NCBI GenBank assembly: GCA_032173965.1
Contig: CM063289.1
Location: forward strand, 28,607,690-28,671,689
Direction of reading: 5' to 3'
Length of the DNA: 64,000 nt
Origin: Sitta carolinensis
Taxonomy: Eukaryota > Chordata > Aves > Passeriformes > Sittidae
A program made the translations under genes and the position numbers. The notes under the pieces are model-generated. The model saw nothing but the letters and a program-made list of their open reading frames with translations. It did no database searches and was not told where the DNA came from. Of the stretch, positions 60,165 through 64,000 are shown one piece after another. The stretch's first letter is position 1; each line of letters starts with the position of its first letter.

Positions 60165-63100
60165 CCTGTTGTGATAAATCTGTTGGGCTGGGATTGGGCA
60201 GCTCTTAACACACCTGAGGTTTTTAGCAGCATCCAGTGATGTCTGTGATCAGCCAGAGCTGAGTGGCTTTCATTAAAAATAAAAGAAGGAAAGAAAGGAA
60301 TCCAGTTCAGACTTTGAGGAAGGTATGGTCAGGTTCATGGGGTGGGCAGAAAGAAGATCTCTGGAGGTGTCTGTGGGCGAGGATGGCAACGTGATGATCA
60401 GCATTTTGGGAAAATGCCAGGATTATTAACAAATCACTAAATAAAAGCCAGCCCACTCATAATTCCTGGGTGTCTCACTGTTTGGAGTCTGGTTTATGCA
60501 AAGTTGTGCTGAAACAAAGGAAAAGCAATCCTGACTTTTCATTTTGGGGGGGAATCACCTGAAAATGTTGCTCTTCAGTGGAGGCAGCTTGTGCAGCCAA
60601 ACACTGCCTCTCCAATAGATGTCACTGCAATCAACAGCAAACAGAGATGATGCTCAGAGGGGAAGATGTAGCTTGGAAAAAGGCTTCAAGCTTTATGAAG
60701 ATAAAATATTGCAAAAGTAGTAATTGCAAGATTTAATGTCCCTAAATGTAGTACCAAGTGTGTTTAACACGGTGGATTTCCTTAGATCAGGCAAGAGCCA
60801 GGATTAGACAAATAGAGCAGAGGCTTTCATTTTTCAGCTCCATGTTAATCTCTATTTAATGTGACTCTGTGCTGCTAATCTTCTTTTCCCATTCTTGTTC
60901 TGACCCATAATTAGCTCAAATACGTGGGGTTTGTAGGCAGCCCTAACATCAGATGCAGAACGTGCTGGGCAGAGCCCCAGAGCTGCTCTGGGATGGGGCA
61001 GGGAGGTGGTGTCAGTGCACTTTGAGCTTGTGGGTTCATTTGGGGTTTTGTTATTGGGCTGCTTTCTTCCCTCTCTTTGTGAATCACACGCACAGTTATC
61101 ATCTGATGAAGTATTGCGAGAGGAAATTACATTTTTGATGAAGTAATAGTAAAATTGCAGCTGGGACTTCTTGTGGTTTTTTACTGTGTGCTTGACATAA
61201 TGCACTGAACAGATGGCTGTGTGTGTGCTGTGAGACATATTCTAAAGGAAGGACAATGAACTTTAAAAATGAACAAATTAATGATATTAACGAAATAACC
61301 GAGTATTTTGAGTTGTTTTAAATGTAGCTTTTGGAAGAGAGAATTAGTAGGACTTCCCAAAATAACTAAGTATGTTTATAAATTCAGAGAGAGATTTTAT
61401 CTTTGCTTTTTTTTTAATTACTAAATGAAGGATTTTGAGTCTTTTCAGTGTTTCAGTTCAGCATTCACTGCAGCGAAACTGATATTGCTTGTTTGGGGCT
61501 CCAACAAAACACAAGTTACGACGAAGTTTGAGCCTTTTCATGCTTATAATGTCAGCTCAGTTTTGTTTTCTGACATTAAAAAAAAACCCCAAAACAAAAC
61601 AAGCAAACCCCAAGCCACGAGCAGAAATCAGTGTTGGGAAACTGCAGGACTCGCAGCGTCGGGAGAATAACGGATCTAATGAAGCCGTTTGTGGGAGAGA
61701 AATTAATTTTTAACCCCTGTAGCTGGCAGGAAAAAAAGGATGCTCAGATAAATAAGATTATTAACTGCTCCTTTGCCGTGCAGTGGGTCATTAGGCAGGA
61801 AGGTACCTGCAGCTGCCAGCCACACAGGCACGCTGGGGGTGACTGGTGTTTGGGGATGGAGATGTCATTCGGATGCTGGCAGAGCACAAACAGCAGCTGG
61901 GAGCATCCGTGGGTCAGATGTGGGAATCCAGGGATCTGCTGCTCCCTGCATGCTTCCATAGGCAGCTCTGCTCTGCTGGCAGATGTAACTGGGAGCTCGT
62001 GGGCAGCCCGAAATTAATATAATTGATGGCATCTCGTAATAGAAACAGACAGACGGTTTGCCCTTAAGGAGAGAAAAATCTCAGGAAAATAGGCCCAAGG
62101 TCGTCAGAAGAAAGACAAGCCCTGAGCCTGTGTGTGATGAGGATTTGAGAGCTGCTTACAGCCCTGAATGTTTGTCAGGAATGCAGATTTCCTGAGCACA
62201 TGCTGGTACAGCAATGGTACAAGGGGGTTTCCCAGGTAAGGATTCACATCTATCTCTATGTCGTGTTTGTTTCCAGCAAGTCATTTTTAAGCTTTTTTTT
62301 GTGATAATTTGGAATTAGTGAAGTGCTGGAGAAAGAAAATAATAGCAGGGATCTTTTTTTTTTTTTTTTTTTTCCCTTCAGTTTGAAGCATGGACATATA
62401 GCATGATTGGAATATTGAATGCATTTAATATCTTGAAAATATTTTCTCTTATGCTTGCTTATAAATCATTGCTTCTGTGTATGCCAGTGCTCAACATTCT
62501 TGTATACAAAACTGACTGGAGCACACAGTGCTTAAAGTATAAGAATTTGTTGCATTAAATTTCTTGCTGTATAGAATAATCTACTCTTCCATAACTGTTA
62601 TTGTAATGCAGAGACAGATGGCTGAATTTTCTTCACTTTGCTTGTTAAGAATGTGTTAGGTAAATGTTTTTAGACTAAAATAAAAAGCTGCTGGGAATCT
62701 AAACTGAATATTCAGCATTTTCTTGGTAGAAGGAGGCAAAGCAAGAATAAAGCAATGTGATAGTAAACAAATGAGCTATTTGCAATGAAGGATAATCTAA
62801 TCTTTAAATATTGCCTGAGATTGCATTTGTTCTTAGGTAAGATCTTTTCTTCCAACACCAGCCAGGTACCCAGAGAATAGCACTGAAATGCTCGGCATGA
62901 AATACACTGATTTGATGTTATAAGGTTATTACATTGTCTGGGGCTTGGTGCAGGTGGCTGATGTTGTTTGGGATCTTTGATCTCACTCCGGTGCTACAGA
63001 TAAGTAATTTCAGCTAGGAGATAAGGTCTGTGGTATAAATCTCTAAACACAGGTACAAACTTGCTAAGAGAGGATGATCCAAGTAGATCTTCATATATTG

Positions 63101-64000
63101 CTCTCACCCAAGTACTCTTAATATCACTGCAATGACTTGCAACTAAAAATATGTTTAAAAGGATGTAAATATTTAAATAGATAAATGAGAGGCAGACACC
63201 GGCTCATAAAAGGTGGTTATGTGTTTATATTCTTGACTAATAACCTGATTTTTAGATGGGAAGATATCTTTCATCATTACCACCGTAAATGATGTTGCTC
63301 CAGCGCACAGAGAAAAAAAAATTAAAAAGAAAACTCCACAGTGCCTCATGTCTTGCCCAGACTAGCACAGCACTGCTTCTAGTTAGAATACAGAGCAGAT
63401 TATTTGCATAATAGCTCTGTAACAAAATGGTCTGCTCGGTTTAAGCAGTAGCTGCTCCCAATACGTAGTGGAAGTAAGGCTCTAACAGAAGGGAAGTGTA
63501 AAAAATGTTAAATGACAATGATTTTATTCTTTGCAGACATTACCTAGTTTTGCAGAGTATTGCAGCAATTGAGGCAGCTGTCCAGAATCACTTCTTGAAC
63601 TGTCAGGAGAGAGTTGAAATTATTTTTTTTTGCTTCTCAGTCTGAAGACTTGCTTCTCCCTTACTCCCTGTCGTGGCTTAGGGGCCGCTCATCAGTTTGA
63701 GCAGGTGTGTAATTGCTCTCTATCAGGGTGGGTGGCATTTAAAGAGCAATCCAGAGTATTTATCTTTAGGTGTGCTGGCTACAGTACACTGTGACAGACC
63801 AGTGAAAATTTGCTTTATGCCTTGTAGTGGCCACATGTGTATTGAAAACTGATTGCAAGCTAAAGCCATTAGGAAGGAAATCTATATGCAGATATATTTG
63901 TGTGTGTGTGTGTGCTGCCTGCATCTCTATTTTATCACCAAATTCAGAACAATTTTGCCACATTGGCTTTAGGGGAGATGTGGCAGCTGGCTGGAGGGCA

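Larger units (their letters stand above)
56149..64000 (+). other. PATJ: PATJ intron after exon 23 (runs past window)
   Basis: At least 7.85 kb of intron beginning with a consensus gtgagt donor. It has CR1 tails at 56966-57059 and 60049-60164, a poly-T tract near 62355-62373 and a short TG run near 63900-63914. I see neither the exon leading into PDZ7 nor an unrelated gene. Confidence 0.75.

Noticed and set aside
1..64000. CRISPR arrays, tRNA or rRNA genes, bacterial operons or phage genes.
   Set aside because: None seen. The tandem repeats are eukaryotic microsatellites and minisatellites without spacer structure, and the only tRNA-like boxes (40680-40733) lack a full cloverleaf.

Overview
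This window is a stretch of vertebrate nuclear DNA, most probably from a bird. Exons of 57-363 bases lie in long, AT-rich, non-coding introns with GT-AG borders. At least ten decayed fragments of CR1 retrotransposons and an avian-type endogenous retroviral solo LTR point to a bird genome. Nothing prokaryotic is present: no operons, CRISPR array, rRNA or tRNA.

A single gene spans the whole window on the + strand. Twenty-three consecutive exons (1301-56148) splice in frame into 3265 coding bases (1088 codons plus one base), with a consistent phase at every junction. The product is the middle of PATJ (also called INADL), the multi-PDZ scaffold of the Crumbs-PALS1-PATJ polarity complex at tight junctions. 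Both ends are missing. The first exons (start codon and most of the L27 domain) lie upstream, and the exons for PDZ7-PDZ10 and the stop codon lie downstream. The close paralogue MPDZ was considered and excluded on linker sequences.

Layout. Exon 1 (1301-1483) is the linker after L27. Exons 2-3 (2777-4912) encode PDZ1, exons 4-5 (6614-8595) PDZ2 and exons 6-8 (11257-13633) PDZ3. Exons 9-10 (18161-20644) are a short linker. Exons 11-12 (22104-27394) encode PDZ4 and exons 13-14 (28174-43014) PDZ5, the latter split by a 14.5-kb intron. Exons 15-19 (43876-50225) form the acidic PDZ5-PDZ6 linker, exons 20-21 (51046-52167) encode PDZ6, and exons 22-23 (52919-56148) are the linker towards PDZ7. The last 7.85 kb is an intron that runs off the window.

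The introns hold the rest of what can be named: the CR1 fragments, a solo LTR nested inside a CR1 copy, a likely tRNA-derived CORE-SINE, a 167-bp duplicated intronic segment, an ATCT microsatellite, an 18-bp AT-rich minisatellite just before a GC-rich exon, and several poly-A and TA tracts. I found no second gene and no convincing new biological system. The most useful second looks are the nested LTR, the intronic duplication, a competing splice acceptor at exon 22, a possible intronic polyadenylation site after exon 20, and the apparently short PDZ3-PDZ4 linker.
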